A stretch of 64,000 bases of DNA from contig VZRR01008224.1 of NCBI GenBank assembly GCA_013398015.1, forward strand, positions 1 to 64,000. Direction: 5' to 3'. Shown here in pieces: positions 50,401 through 62,400 of the stretch. A model generated the notes under the pieces. That model was not told where the DNA came from. It did no database searches and saw only the letters and a list, made by a program, of their open reading frames with translations. Made by a program: the position numbers and the translations under genes. This DNA comes from Oreocharis arfaki (taxonomy: Eukaryota > Chordata > Aves > Passeriformes > Paramythiidae). Numbering within the stretch: position 1 is the stretch's first letter; every line of letters starts with the position of its first letter.

Positions 50401-53400
50401 CTTATCATTAGTCAAATCTGCCCTTTATAGGTCAAATTTGAAAATTTAAGCATTCAGTAAATTTTAGTGTTATTTGATAATCATATAAAAGACAATGAAA
50501 GATTTTACACTTGTTTCCTTAACCAACCATGTTGTAGGAGACAAGACCATTGACACTGAAATCTGTGAAGAAGTTTGCAGGTCATCTGTCAAGCTTCATA
50601 AAATCCAGTTTCCTTCAGGAAAGAGGGCTGGGGAAGAATTTTTTAGAGGCAGGCTGATCTTGGACCAGCTTTGTGCAAAAGCTGAAACTGTCAGTAGGAC
50701 TTCAAATGCAAAGCCAGTATTTTATTTCACTTCTAGGGTTCACGAAACTAAAACATGCATTATAAAGTATGAGAAAATAGTTATGCTGAAAAGGTAAAAA
50801 TGTGTAATCAATCACATAACTTACTGGCACTGCTGAGGAGGGTGAGACTGTCAGCCAAAGTGCAGAGAGCATGGTAAGTCAGTGCATGAAGTCAGGAGAC
50901 TGTTTCTCCCATGGCATTCAAGTTTCTGTGCCACAATGAGCTCTGGGAGGAAAGCCAGGAAGATTTTCTCAAAGGGAAAGGGCACATAGGAGGGCACCCA
51001 GCTTCTGCTGCCTTTGAAAATCAACCCTAAGTGCAGAAAACTCTTATGACAGAAACAGAGCTAATAGGCGCTTTGTGGTGGTTGAACATAGACCCTTCAC
51101 ATCTTCCTCCTCACTGCCATCGTCTAGCAGCAACCAAAGCAAAGCATGGGTAGCAGTTTCCAGTGAGGAACTTAAGAAAACCTGGATCACCACAGGCCTC
51201 GTACTAAATAATGCACTTAATAAATAAAAGGCTGCTTATCCTTTCTGCTGGGAGTTTTGTGAGGCATGCACACAAATAAATCTCTGTTCTTCAAGAGCAA
51301 AGGCCTAAATTGCCCCCAACTACTGTATCAATACAGGTTTTTTCTGCTGTGCAACCCCTCAAGGACCTCCAGTAGCCCTTGGATACTGGAAAAACAGGTA
51401 CACTTATGCCACCCAACTGGGTAATTTCTCCTCTGCATGCTTTGTAGAAGTGAAATATGATAAGCTGAACTAATTCATGTACCAACTTCCTCAATAATTA
51501 GGGCTTCTGGCTTCTGCAGTCATTCCTCTGCAAATGCCTCAAAGGATTATCCTGGATTCAATAATCCAAACAAATAAACACCTGCAAACAGGAATACATA
51601 TTTCAGGTTTTAATTAAAAAGCCCTTTTTTGGATGGCAGTATGTGTTTTATTGTAATAAGCACATTCTCTCTTGAAAGCTTGAAATTTTTCTTTTTTCTC
51701 TCTCTATTTTTTCTTTCTGCTGCTCTGCACGTTCTGTCTTGATGGGAGAATTTGAGTGTCTACATAACAAAGGATGAGAGAAATGGTGGCTGTGATATCC
51801 AGTTGCAAACAGAATTGTCATGTCATACATCGGTTCAAAACAACTTTTCTTAGGGTACCTGAAAAGGGGTACAGACTATTGCATACCTGCCAACAGTAAG
51901 GCCATAATGCATTCTTCTTTTTTAACCCCAGCTGGCAACTAAGTACCTCATAGCTGCTTGCTCACTCTTTCCCCTGCCCCTTGCCCAGTAGGGAAGAGAA
52001 TTGGAAAAAAAAAGTTAGACCTCATGGGCTGAGAGAAGAGCAGTTTCATAATTGAAACAAACAAACAGAATAATTCTAATTATGATAATGATGATAATAA
52101 CAATAATACCAATAATTGTGATGGAAGGGGAGAGGCAGAGAGAGAGGAATAAAAACTAAGAGAAACAAGTGATGCACAATACAATTGCTCACCTCTCACT
52201 GACTGATGGCCAGACTTTTCCTGAGCGGTGATCAGTGGTTACCAGCCAAATCTTCCCAGTTTTTAATCTGGGCATGATGGTCTATGGTATAGAATATCCC
52301 GTTGGCCAGTTCCTGTCAGCTGTCCTGGCCATGCTGCCTCCCACTTTCTTGTGCGCCTGCTCATTGGGAATGGAAACCTGAACATGGGAAACTGAAAACT
52401 CTTTGATTTAGGGTAAGCACTACTTAGCAACAACTAAAACATCAGTGTGTTATCAACATTGTTCTCATACTAAATCCAAAACACAGCACTGCACCATCTA
52501 CTCAGAAGAAAATGGACTCTGCCAGCTGAAACCAGGACAATTCTACTGATAGATTTGCTGCTGAGCACTTTTATTGGGCAAGATGGTCTACAAATCATAT
52601 TAACTGAGAGAATTCTACCATTTCTAGATCCTTATGTATCTATCCCTATTTGCCCAGTAATCCTTCCAATGGGAATCACTGCCTCTAAGAAAGCTCATTT
52701 GTGACTAATCTTTCTAGATGAAAATGGACAGTAATTGAAGACCACTGAAAACAGATTTAAGACTATATTGAACACCTTACATTTAAAAGGAAAGCCCATA
52801 TAAACCATAACATTTCTTTCAAGTTCATGGAGATGAAAATTTGAATAGTAAAGAAAAAAAGTATTAAAATGCAGACATACAGTGGTGAGAAGGTTAAGGA
52901 AGGAAGGATCGCTAGGAAAATGAGATGTGAATTACCTCTCACTGCCCTCCTTCTCAAGTGGCCCAGGGCACAGATGAAGGAGGTAATGCTCTGGAATCAG
53001 TATCTTTCCCCAAACCCCTCCTGCTGCTAAAACATAAACTGGAGGAGGCATGAGTGATTTCAATGGTCCACTGCAAGCTTCCTTAAAAAAACACATGAGA
53101 GTGCTCAGCCTGTCTATTAGACAGTGATGCAAATAGTACAAACAGTGGGCAACACTTTTTATGTGCTCTGATACAGCCTCAGAGAAAAAAAGATTAAATT
53201 CCACTTGTCCTACTAATGTTACTGCAAGGAGTCAGCCTAAAGGGTTAACCATTAGAAACAGAATTGTGGTGTACCAGAAGAAAAGAAAAAGTTTAGATTT
53301 GCCACACAACATGAGCTCCTTCTGGATCATCAGTGGCATCAGGTATCTTGCAACTGGTAGTCTGCTGCTTGGAGAGAAGCACCTCAGCAGCCATAGAATT

Positions 53401-56400
53401 TAAGTACATGTTTATTGCATTCATCTGCAGAGATCAGGATGCAGCCAGAGGCATGAGATTAGCTCAGGCTTCTCCTGACTCCCGCATCTCTCAGCAATAC
53501 AGCAATTACACTCCTTTTGATGTGCACACACACAGGATAGGATTTGACCCTGTCAGGCTGGCTCTGCTGGCAACTTACATGCTATCCAAAGCAATACAGC
53601 TGCTCATTTGCTCTGTATTTGCCAGTTATTAATTTTGAGCAGCCACTTTAATCTCATATTATGGGGCAGAGCCAGAGAGAAAAATGTCTCTTGTTAAGCA
53701 AAGTCAGAGATTTTTACACCAGTCACAATCATCTGCTTTGTCCTTTTGCACAAAACTAGGGGCAGAATTTTAAGTCCACTTTTTGTGTGTCATATCTCCT
53801 TTATCTGCTTTGGAAAAAGACAAACTCCATCCCACCCTCTCCTTGTTCCAGTCTAAGCATCCCTCACTTTTGCCAGCCCCCCCCAGATGAATTTTGACTG
53901 CACCCATTTCCCCCCAGATGGATCTGCTGTGAAAGCCTTGGCCAGGGTTGTGTTATGTGGGTGCTGGGAGCCATGCTGGGACAGTGCTGGTGTGTGACAG
54001 CAGCAGGTGTGTCCCCCCAAGCCCAGCTCTGTTCCAGTTCTGCGTGCTCTCACAGGCACACACCTCATCCCCACGTGCACTGTGAAGGCTCGTGCCATCC
54101 TCTTTGATGGCACAACTTGCCCCTTGTAAGCAAGACCAGCTACTGCTGAACCTGGCCTTTAGTGGGAAGTGGTTGGCCACCTGGCTGTATCTGGGAATAC
54201 CCAGCAAAGCCAGAAGCCAGGAAAATGAAAAACCTGTTGGGTTTCTAAAGCCTGGAATAAAAATCTGGTCTTGGCAAAGCCAGTAATAAACCAAGTCCTG
54301 CTGTCTCCTGGCAGCTTTGCAGTGACTCGGTTGCATCCTTCCCCAGCATTGATCATTTGTTATGCATTCTTAGATGGTCTGTCTGTGTTACTCCATGGGA
54401 TAATCCCTTCCTTATCTTCCCTTGGACCTTTTGTTGTTAACAACCCAGTCCTCATTTTCAAAGTCTAGAATACTTCTGCCTACTTCCCTCCTAAGCTGTA
54501 AGTCAAATTAATCGCTTTCCACAGTTTATACCTCAGAAACTTGAATTCTTTCAAGTATTGCAATGGCCGTTTTCTAAATCTCACCATAAAGAATTTGATC
54601 TCACACAATACAGGCACAGGAAAAAAAAATAAGCTAAGCAGCAAATGAATACCAAGGGAATCTAATATTTCATTAATGAGAGCTGCTGAGCAGCTTCCAA
54701 TTTGCTTCTACCTCCTGGCAGGAAAAAGGTCAAAACAAGGACATTTTTCATTCACATACCTCACTTGTATGTTGAGCACCCTCAAGCTCATGGTATTTCT
54801 CAGTTATTCTCAGAATTTTCTGCTTCTCTGATGTAAGTGTATTAATTACTCTTTCTTAAATTTATTTACTGCATAGCAGTAAAGTAAAGAAGTAAGGAAG
54901 ACATCACATGAAGTTTGAGATTTCTCTTTGCTTACAGCCCAGGTATTAAGTTCATTAGTTTGGCCATGTTGGCTCAAACAAAAAGTTCACTTAATCGGTG
55001 TGTTGTCCTGCCTCCAACCATAGCCAATAATGAGTGCTGAGAGACAATGCAGAAGAAAAGGCCCATGCAGCATGCACAGTTGTCCTTCTGCCTATCTGTA
55101 GCTTAGAAAACCTCAAGAAAAGTATTGAGGATTTATTTTGACTATTGTGAAAAATAGTTCTGGATGGATCTTTTTCCACACATGTGGAGAAATAATGTTT
55201 TAAGACCCAGCATTTGATAATTTAACTGAATAATATTTTTCACATCAGAAGCATCTTGTGAAAGTGAGTTCCACAGCTGTAATAAACGTTGTGTGAAAAA
55301 GCATATTCTTCTGCCTCACCTAACTGCTGTATCTGGTAATTTCACTTGGATTCTCTTGATTTGTATCTTTTAGAATGTGACTAAACCCACTACTCTTCTA
55401 TCCCACAACACTTCACCGAATCTTTTTGAGACTGAAAAGCACGGTGGCTCATTCATTTCTAACCCTATGTTCCTTAACTCTTTCAAAATGACATGGTTTT
55501 CCTTAGGACTTTTCTTGAAGACACTGTACACTCTTCTCCTTTCCAGCTGAGTTTACTCAGCTTTATCCTAGCCCCAGCCAGGAGCTCGGTACAGTCTAAC
55601 AGGGTGCCCCCTTCCTGCCTCCCAGTGGAATGTTTTCTTTAATGCTGGGATGTCACTGCCTCTGTCCCTGGCCTCTCACCCTCTCAGCCAGCACACTCTC
55701 AAAACACTCGCCTGCCAGATGATGATACTGCAAGTAAAAATTGATTCAGCAATCATACTGTGTTTGCTTTGTCTGGATACAGTGTACACCTTTTCAAAAT
55801 GTATATTCCTATTTCTAACAGTTTTCTTCATTTAGTAGTTTATCTGTGCTGAGCTATTTCTCATTTATTTGGTTGTATGTGTATTTTAAGCCTTCAGCCA
55901 TGTGATTTAAACAGTCTCTGTAGCACCACTGAAGCCCTTACCCTGATCTTTATAGAAAGCAGGCTTATGTTAATATTGTTGTTGTTTCAAAACAAAGGCT
56001 CTTGGCTTCTCCCTTTCAACAAGAATATTGAATTTCTAATGTTATAACCAGTATAATAGAGCATCTTGGTCATGGTTGCATCTTGAACTACCCAGGCTCA
56101 GCACTGAAGCACAATTTGCCTTTTTTTTTCTCTCATTAAATATCCAACAAAGTGCTAAAAGGAACCATCATCTCTGGTATGTAAAATGTACTCCCACCAC
56201 TGTGCTCTGTTATTCGATTTATTCAGTCTTAAGGGTACTAGCTGAAATCTTCCATTATTATTCTATTTCCTGCTTTTACAGCTCCTGTGACTTTGTTTAG
56301 AGGCGAATGTCACCATCCTGGGGTGACAGTCATGGGGCTGTTTATTATATCTGAATCCTCTGCTCTTTCTACTTGGGCAAGGAATATCAGGCCATCTAGT

Positions 56401-59400
56401 TTCTGTGATATTTAATGAAACAGTTAAGCTTTCTGATCCAATGCAGTATTTCTGTCTGCATTTGCATTGTGTGTTCTTCTCTCTATATGGTACCATAATA
56501 AAGGACCATTAAACGGCACAATTTTTCTTAACTGCTGTCAACACACAACGCACTGCGGGTCAGCAAAGGTGAGTTACTGCCTGCAGCAACAAATCCCGCA
56601 GTTGTTGAATCGAGCACAGAGAATCGTGCTGTCCAGCCCTTAGCCTCATCTCTCACCTACATCGGAGCTGGGGAGCACCAGCTCTTTTTCCATCCATTCC
56701 ACTAACAGCATCCCGGGGTGGCTGGAGCAGACACTGAAAACAGCTGAGAGAGTGCAGCGTGGTTACTCTCGCAGCATCCTCTGGAAGTACTGTTGGATTA
56801 CACAGCAGATGGAGGGGTGGGGGGATGGAGGGGGGTGTTTGTATCCTCTTTTCAAGGACAGGCTGATTTCCCCTGCAGAATGCCCCTGCTTAGGCTGCTG
56901 AAGGCAGAGCACACGGGTGGCTTGGCAGTGACTTTGGGAGCGTGAAGGTTAAATTTCTGCAGCAGTGTGCACAGTGCAGAAGGTAGCAGCAGTCACTATG
57001 AATGGGAGCCTGAACCTAGTTGCTGGCTTCCCCAGAGTAAGTCACATCCCTGCCATACCTACAGCAGCTGCTGCTTTTTGGCAAAGGTACAAACAGTAAA
57101 CACAATCCCAGAGAGGTACTAAAAGCAAAAAATCGATGGTTATTGCTGCTTCAGCTTGGGGAAAGGAGTAAACAGACTGCAGTGTCAGATTTCTACAACT
57201 GCTCTTTCTCCCCAGGGGAAGGAGCCTCTCCACTGCTTGCCAGATAAGCAGAGGTCAGGGCCATGCCAGCGAGTGCAGCTACCATTACCAGACACAAAGA
57301 ACAGTCCTGGTGTTTTGGTGGGATGTGTCTGAACTAAGTAAGTGGTTGCAATAAAAGCCGCTAACCACTATTACAGCTGATCCAGACCGTCAAGTATTTT
57401 GGTTTCTTAACAGGAAAACAATACGAGTCTAACCTCCAGACAAATTAACAGTTAGGCTGTTAATTAACAGTTAGGCTGACAGCAGGCCAGTCTGTCCTTA
57501 GAAAACTGCACAGTATTGGAGTTGCCTCAGTGCCACACATTTCAGCTGCAGCATGAGCCATCCTCCAGTGCTCAGAATGCTGCTTTGTTCTTGGAGGTTG
57601 GTTTATGCCCAGCAGAAAGCTGGTTTGAACTCTTTCAACCTTTATTTTAATTCTAATGTGATGGCAAATATCCCCTATGCCAGTTTTTGACGTGTAATAA
57701 TTTTTGCAGCCAAGCTTGGGTGCTGGCTGGCAGGCTGTCCTGTGGAGATGAGCTGCAGCAGCTGTGCATGCGCTACTCAGAAGGGCTCCTTTGCCTCTTG
57801 CTTACTTGCTGCTTTGCTTTCCAGGTAGCACTCCCTGTCCCAAAGTGTTGTATCAGCTGTGACTAACAATACTGGTTCCAACAGCCCTGGTGCTGAGGAG
57901 GAGCAGAATACAATCATGGCATTCCCATGAATTTGCTCAGGGGAGGGTCTAGCTGGCTTGCCAGGGAAAAACACCTGCTTGAGAAGTCAGCTCCCTTCTT
58001 CTTCACTCCTGCCTCGTCTGTGGGCACACCACAGAACGCGCCGAGGGCATTTCTTTACAGCAATGTTTGTCTTGTCAGCAGCAAGTGCGTTAAAGTTTGA
58101 CATGATCCAAGTCATTAAAAAAACCCGAGAAACAAAAGCCTCTCTATGGCTGCTGTTAGACGTGGCAGCTGTGTTATGGCCACTTGACTATGCCCAGCAG
58201 GGTTAGGCCATTATGAAGTGTGGTCTTGATTCTCTGTAATAAATTTATCTCTGGGTCTATGCTATGGTGGGACTGAAGCTTTTTAAATTTTTCTTTTAAA
58301 AATATAAAAATCTGGGCCAGATCAGCAAAAAAAAAGTTAATTCAAATCTATGGTACAAAGAAATCTAGAATTTGCTCAAATCTGCTCTGTTGACTCCAAA
58401 CTGAGGGGTTTTTTCCCATTTCAGCTAGTCCTTTTTAGTCTCCTCCTGAAACACTTCGTTTTCTACCTTTATGAGTGTTGTCACACAGGAGTTCTACAAG
58501 CTACTGAAGGGATAGTACAGTGTGTAACACACTTGGACATACAGGAGCCAATTTTTAAAATGCATATTTTAGACTGCCCAATACAAGTGTTCTGAGTAAA
58601 CTCCCCTGTCTCATTTTGCATAATAACAGCAATAGAGGAGCAATTTATAATGGCCATGTCCAAGCTCATCCATGTGTTCCTCGCTGCTCTTGTGCCAATC
58701 ATCTGCTAACCCAAAACCTCTCCACACCGCAACCTCTTGCTAATGTATCTTGCTTGTCAGCAAAAGGACAGGGTAGAGTGGGTTTTTGGCTGGGATTTGG
58801 GTTTGTTTGTTTGTTTGTGGGGTTTTGTTCATTTGTTTTCTGATAATCAGGAAGGGTACAAAAATGTGTCTTCTTTTTTTTTTTTGCTCTTGCTATCAAG
58901 GTAGTTACACAGCCAGCTCTTTGTGTTTGAATTTGATTTTGTGAGCTAGCAACACCAGCATTTAGATCACCTGTGGTGTGGTGTGGCGTGATATGAAGGA
59001 GTCAAAAATCCGTCCCTCTCTCTTCATTTATACCTCAGCAATCTCACTTATATGGAGCAGAGAGCTGGAATAGCAAGCATACTTCAGTGTGGCAGGTTGA
59101 TTTACAAGGTGGCATAAGCACACAGTGCCCCTCCGAGGCTGAAGATTAGTTTGGTTTGCTGCCCCATTTCCGTTAGTGTTATGTCACTCGAGAGTCATTT
59201 AGTCAGAACTCGCTTTCATAGCCAGATGTGCAGCCAGAGCTCACCTCCCTGGTCCAGTGCCACCCGTCACTGGCTCAGGCACCCACAGGGCAGGGATGAA
59301 GGGATGGTGACCTGGGGTGATGCTGATTGCTGCACATGCTGCCTGCAGAGCATAGGCCCTCACAAACCTAACCCTCTGAAAATCAACTGATTCTTTCAGG

Positions 59401-62400
59401 TGGACTCACTTGAATCCTGACCACCTAGATGTACAGCAAAGAGAGAGCCATCCTTCCAAGGACAACATTTTTTTTCCTTGTATTTCAGTGTCCTGGCTGG
59501 TCCTGAGTGAAATTTTCCCCGGTGGGATCAGAGGACGGGCCATGGCTTTGACGTCTAGCATGAACTGGGGTATAAATCTCCTCATCTCCTTGACGTTTTT
59601 GACTGTAACTGGTAAGATTTCTCTGTGCCCTTCCAAGTTGATATTCTCCTAGTGAGCAAAATAAATCTCTCCTATACAAACAACATTGCTAAAATTGCAG
59701 CTGTGATACCCCAGGAGTCGAGACCTCTGTTCAGGTGCTGGTGTAACCTCACCATTCCCACCACTTCTTTCTTCGTTTGTGCCAGGAGGTTCAGCCTCCC
59801 AGTGCTGGCTCTCAGGCCACGTTGCGCATCAACTCCATGGGCTGTGAAACCCAGGTCTTAAAAACACCATTGCCTTAGCAGGCTGAAAATATATAATGTT
59901 TATGATTAAGTCTTGCATCTTCTGAAATCAATGCAAGTTCTGTTCTAGATCAGACCACAGCTTTTCTGATCAGACATTTTTAAACACAATCCCATTCAAT
60001 TCATTCCTTTTCACAGAAATGTCTTCACTTGGAGAAAATTTTCTTTAGAAAAAAAAGTCTTTGTGAGGTAAAAGTCTTTCACATTTGAACATGAGAAAGC
60101 AGACTACCATATAGTGACTTCTAATGTGATGATAATCAAAGGGGAAGGTTAAATGCTGATTCTAAAATTTATTGATTAGCAAATTTTTTTTCTAATTTTA
60201 TATTATACAAGGCTTTGCAAATTTAGTTTTCAGTCTTATTGTGAGTAAAATATGTGCTGAAAATCAAAATATATAAGGGAGCAGAATTCCAGGTTTCCCT
60301 TAAATCTACATTACTCTCCACCACAATCAACTCACAAAAAGTCAAGGTGGTTTTCACCCCATTAGATGTTTTTCAAGACAGTTTTGAAAATGAGTGTCAT
60401 CCTAATGAGTGTTACTAAAATGGGTTTCACATCTGTGTTTTATTTTCGAAAAAAAAAAAAAAGAGAGAGAGAGAAATAAAAAACCCACATCCTCCATCCT
60501 GAGTACTATCTTGACTAAAACTAGGGAAAATATGGCAGGTAAAGTCCACTGTGTTCTCACTATCACTTTAATTGGATCAAGGGTCTTCTTCAGAAGGAAA
60601 CCATCCATTGCTCCCACTCACTGCACTTTGGTTTGTGTCGCAGAACTGCGCTCCTGGACTGCACAAGCTTTTGGACAAAACCAAATGAGAAAATGCATAA
60701 TGCAGGCACTCCAGCTGCCAACACTTGCTCGGTCCTTCGACCAGACTTGAGTTATTCCTAAGGAAATGTCCCCAAAACCACCTAGAGCAGACCTCAGGTG
60801 CTCAGTGTCAGCTGTTTCACCGGGAGGTCCCCTCTTGTCATGCAGTGTTACTTGTTAATGTGTATCTCGCTGTTATCCTGGTCTCAGTTTCAATCACTGT
60901 AAAGCTGCAGTAACTCACTTGGCTTAGCTGGGTCTAATCTGGATTTATGGAAGTGTAAGTACAACAAAATATGCATTCCTTGTCTACAGCAGAAAAGCAG
61001 AATTGGGAATTCTATTGTCAAATGAATACATGTGGAGGTGACAGTGGCCAGCAGCATCTGCACTTAGGTGCTGATGCAGATGTACCAGCTGGGTTCGAAG
61101 CTTCAGATGTAATTTTCGGATCATGACACAAATGACAATTGTCTCAACTGTCCAGGTTTACCTTAGCAGAGAAAAGGGTTGATGAGGCTGCAGCAGTCCA
61201 TTGGATTTGCATATGCTTTACTTGCCAGGGGCTGCAGAGTGTGTCCCTTGGCCCAAGAATCTCCCTGCCCCTGGACTGTAGGCTCAGGAAACCACTAGTT
61301 CTCAGATGGCCCCCTTAGGAGTTCACTCTTGGATCACTTTCTGGCACAGAACCCATGGCTCGCAGTGGAAATGCTGGGCACTGACAGGTGGGGAGGATTA
61401 GCTGGAGACAACTGTAACAGTGTGAAAAATGCTTGGATTTGCTCCAAGAAAGAATGTGCACCAAAACCAGACACAGGCAAAAATTCAAGGCATTCATGAT
61501 CCCCACTGCCTCCCTACAAAGCAGTAACAATGGCCACTCACTGTTTTCATCCAGAGTGACCACAAGCAAAATAAACGAATAGGTTCTTGCTAATTGGGGC
61601 AATATTGACTAGGTGTATCAGAAAAAGCAAAGCCACTCTTCCTTTTCAAACTATGTGAGCTAAGAATAACAGCCTAGATTCTTTCTAGCTTCTCCTGTGC
61701 ATTAGGGGCCGTATCCTATAAAATTCAGCAACAGGAAGAAAAATTGCAGTATTTGAAAATTAAAAAAGACGTGTTTTCTTCCTTTGTAGAGCTCATTGGC
61801 TTGTCCTGGGTGTGCTTCATTTACACAATAATGAGCCTAGCATCACTGGCTTTTGTTATCGTGTTTATACCAGAGACCAAAGGATGCTCTTTGGAGCAAA
61901 TATCCATGGAACTAGCTAAACAGTAAGTACCAAGCATGTGACCACATCCCCCAGGTGCCAGAGGGATAAAGCCTTTCAATGCCACATATTGAAAAAAAAA
62001 GGAAACGATGTGGGAAAAATCCGATTCTCTCAAGGCTTGAGCTTGCACATGTTGATCTCAATAGCCAAGCAAACATTTTATTGGTGCTGAAGGCGAAGTG
62101 GTTTTTTAGCACCCCTTTAAGGAACACCTGTGGCCAAGCCCAGCTCCCCAGCACTTTTGCTGGAATGGGAGGGCAACTCTGATTTTGCATTTAGGACTGT
62201 GTGTCTTGCGTTGCACACAGAAAATGGGAAGGAGAGATCCTATATGCCAAATTGGTTTGTCCTGGGTGTCACTCAAAGGCTCCATGTCAATTTTGATAGC
62301 TGTTGTAGATGGGCATTTTCTTGTGTCTTTTCTGAGTGCTGTAGACAGGTGTGGGTCAGTCTCTTCTCCCAAGAAACAAGTGACAGGAGAAGAAGAAATG

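Larger units (their letters stand above)
41468..59488 (+). other. SLC2A12: SLC2A12 intron 2
   Basis: An 18 kb intron from gtaagt to tatttcag. It holds an assembly gap, a SINE, a CR1-derived pentanucleotide array, a solo LTR, an old amniote repeat and a GTTT microsatellite, all listed. Apart from these I see no nested gene on either strand; the longest open frames (about 100-140 codons) overlap without domains. Confidence 0.7.

Noticed and set aside
50495..50797. 100-codon open frame in intron 2
   Set aside because: No recognisable domain, no splice or promoter context, and a length expected by chance in 64 kb.
57440..57480. Repeat of TTAACAGTTAGGCTG
   Set aside because: Only two short copies, too small to be more than a local duplication.
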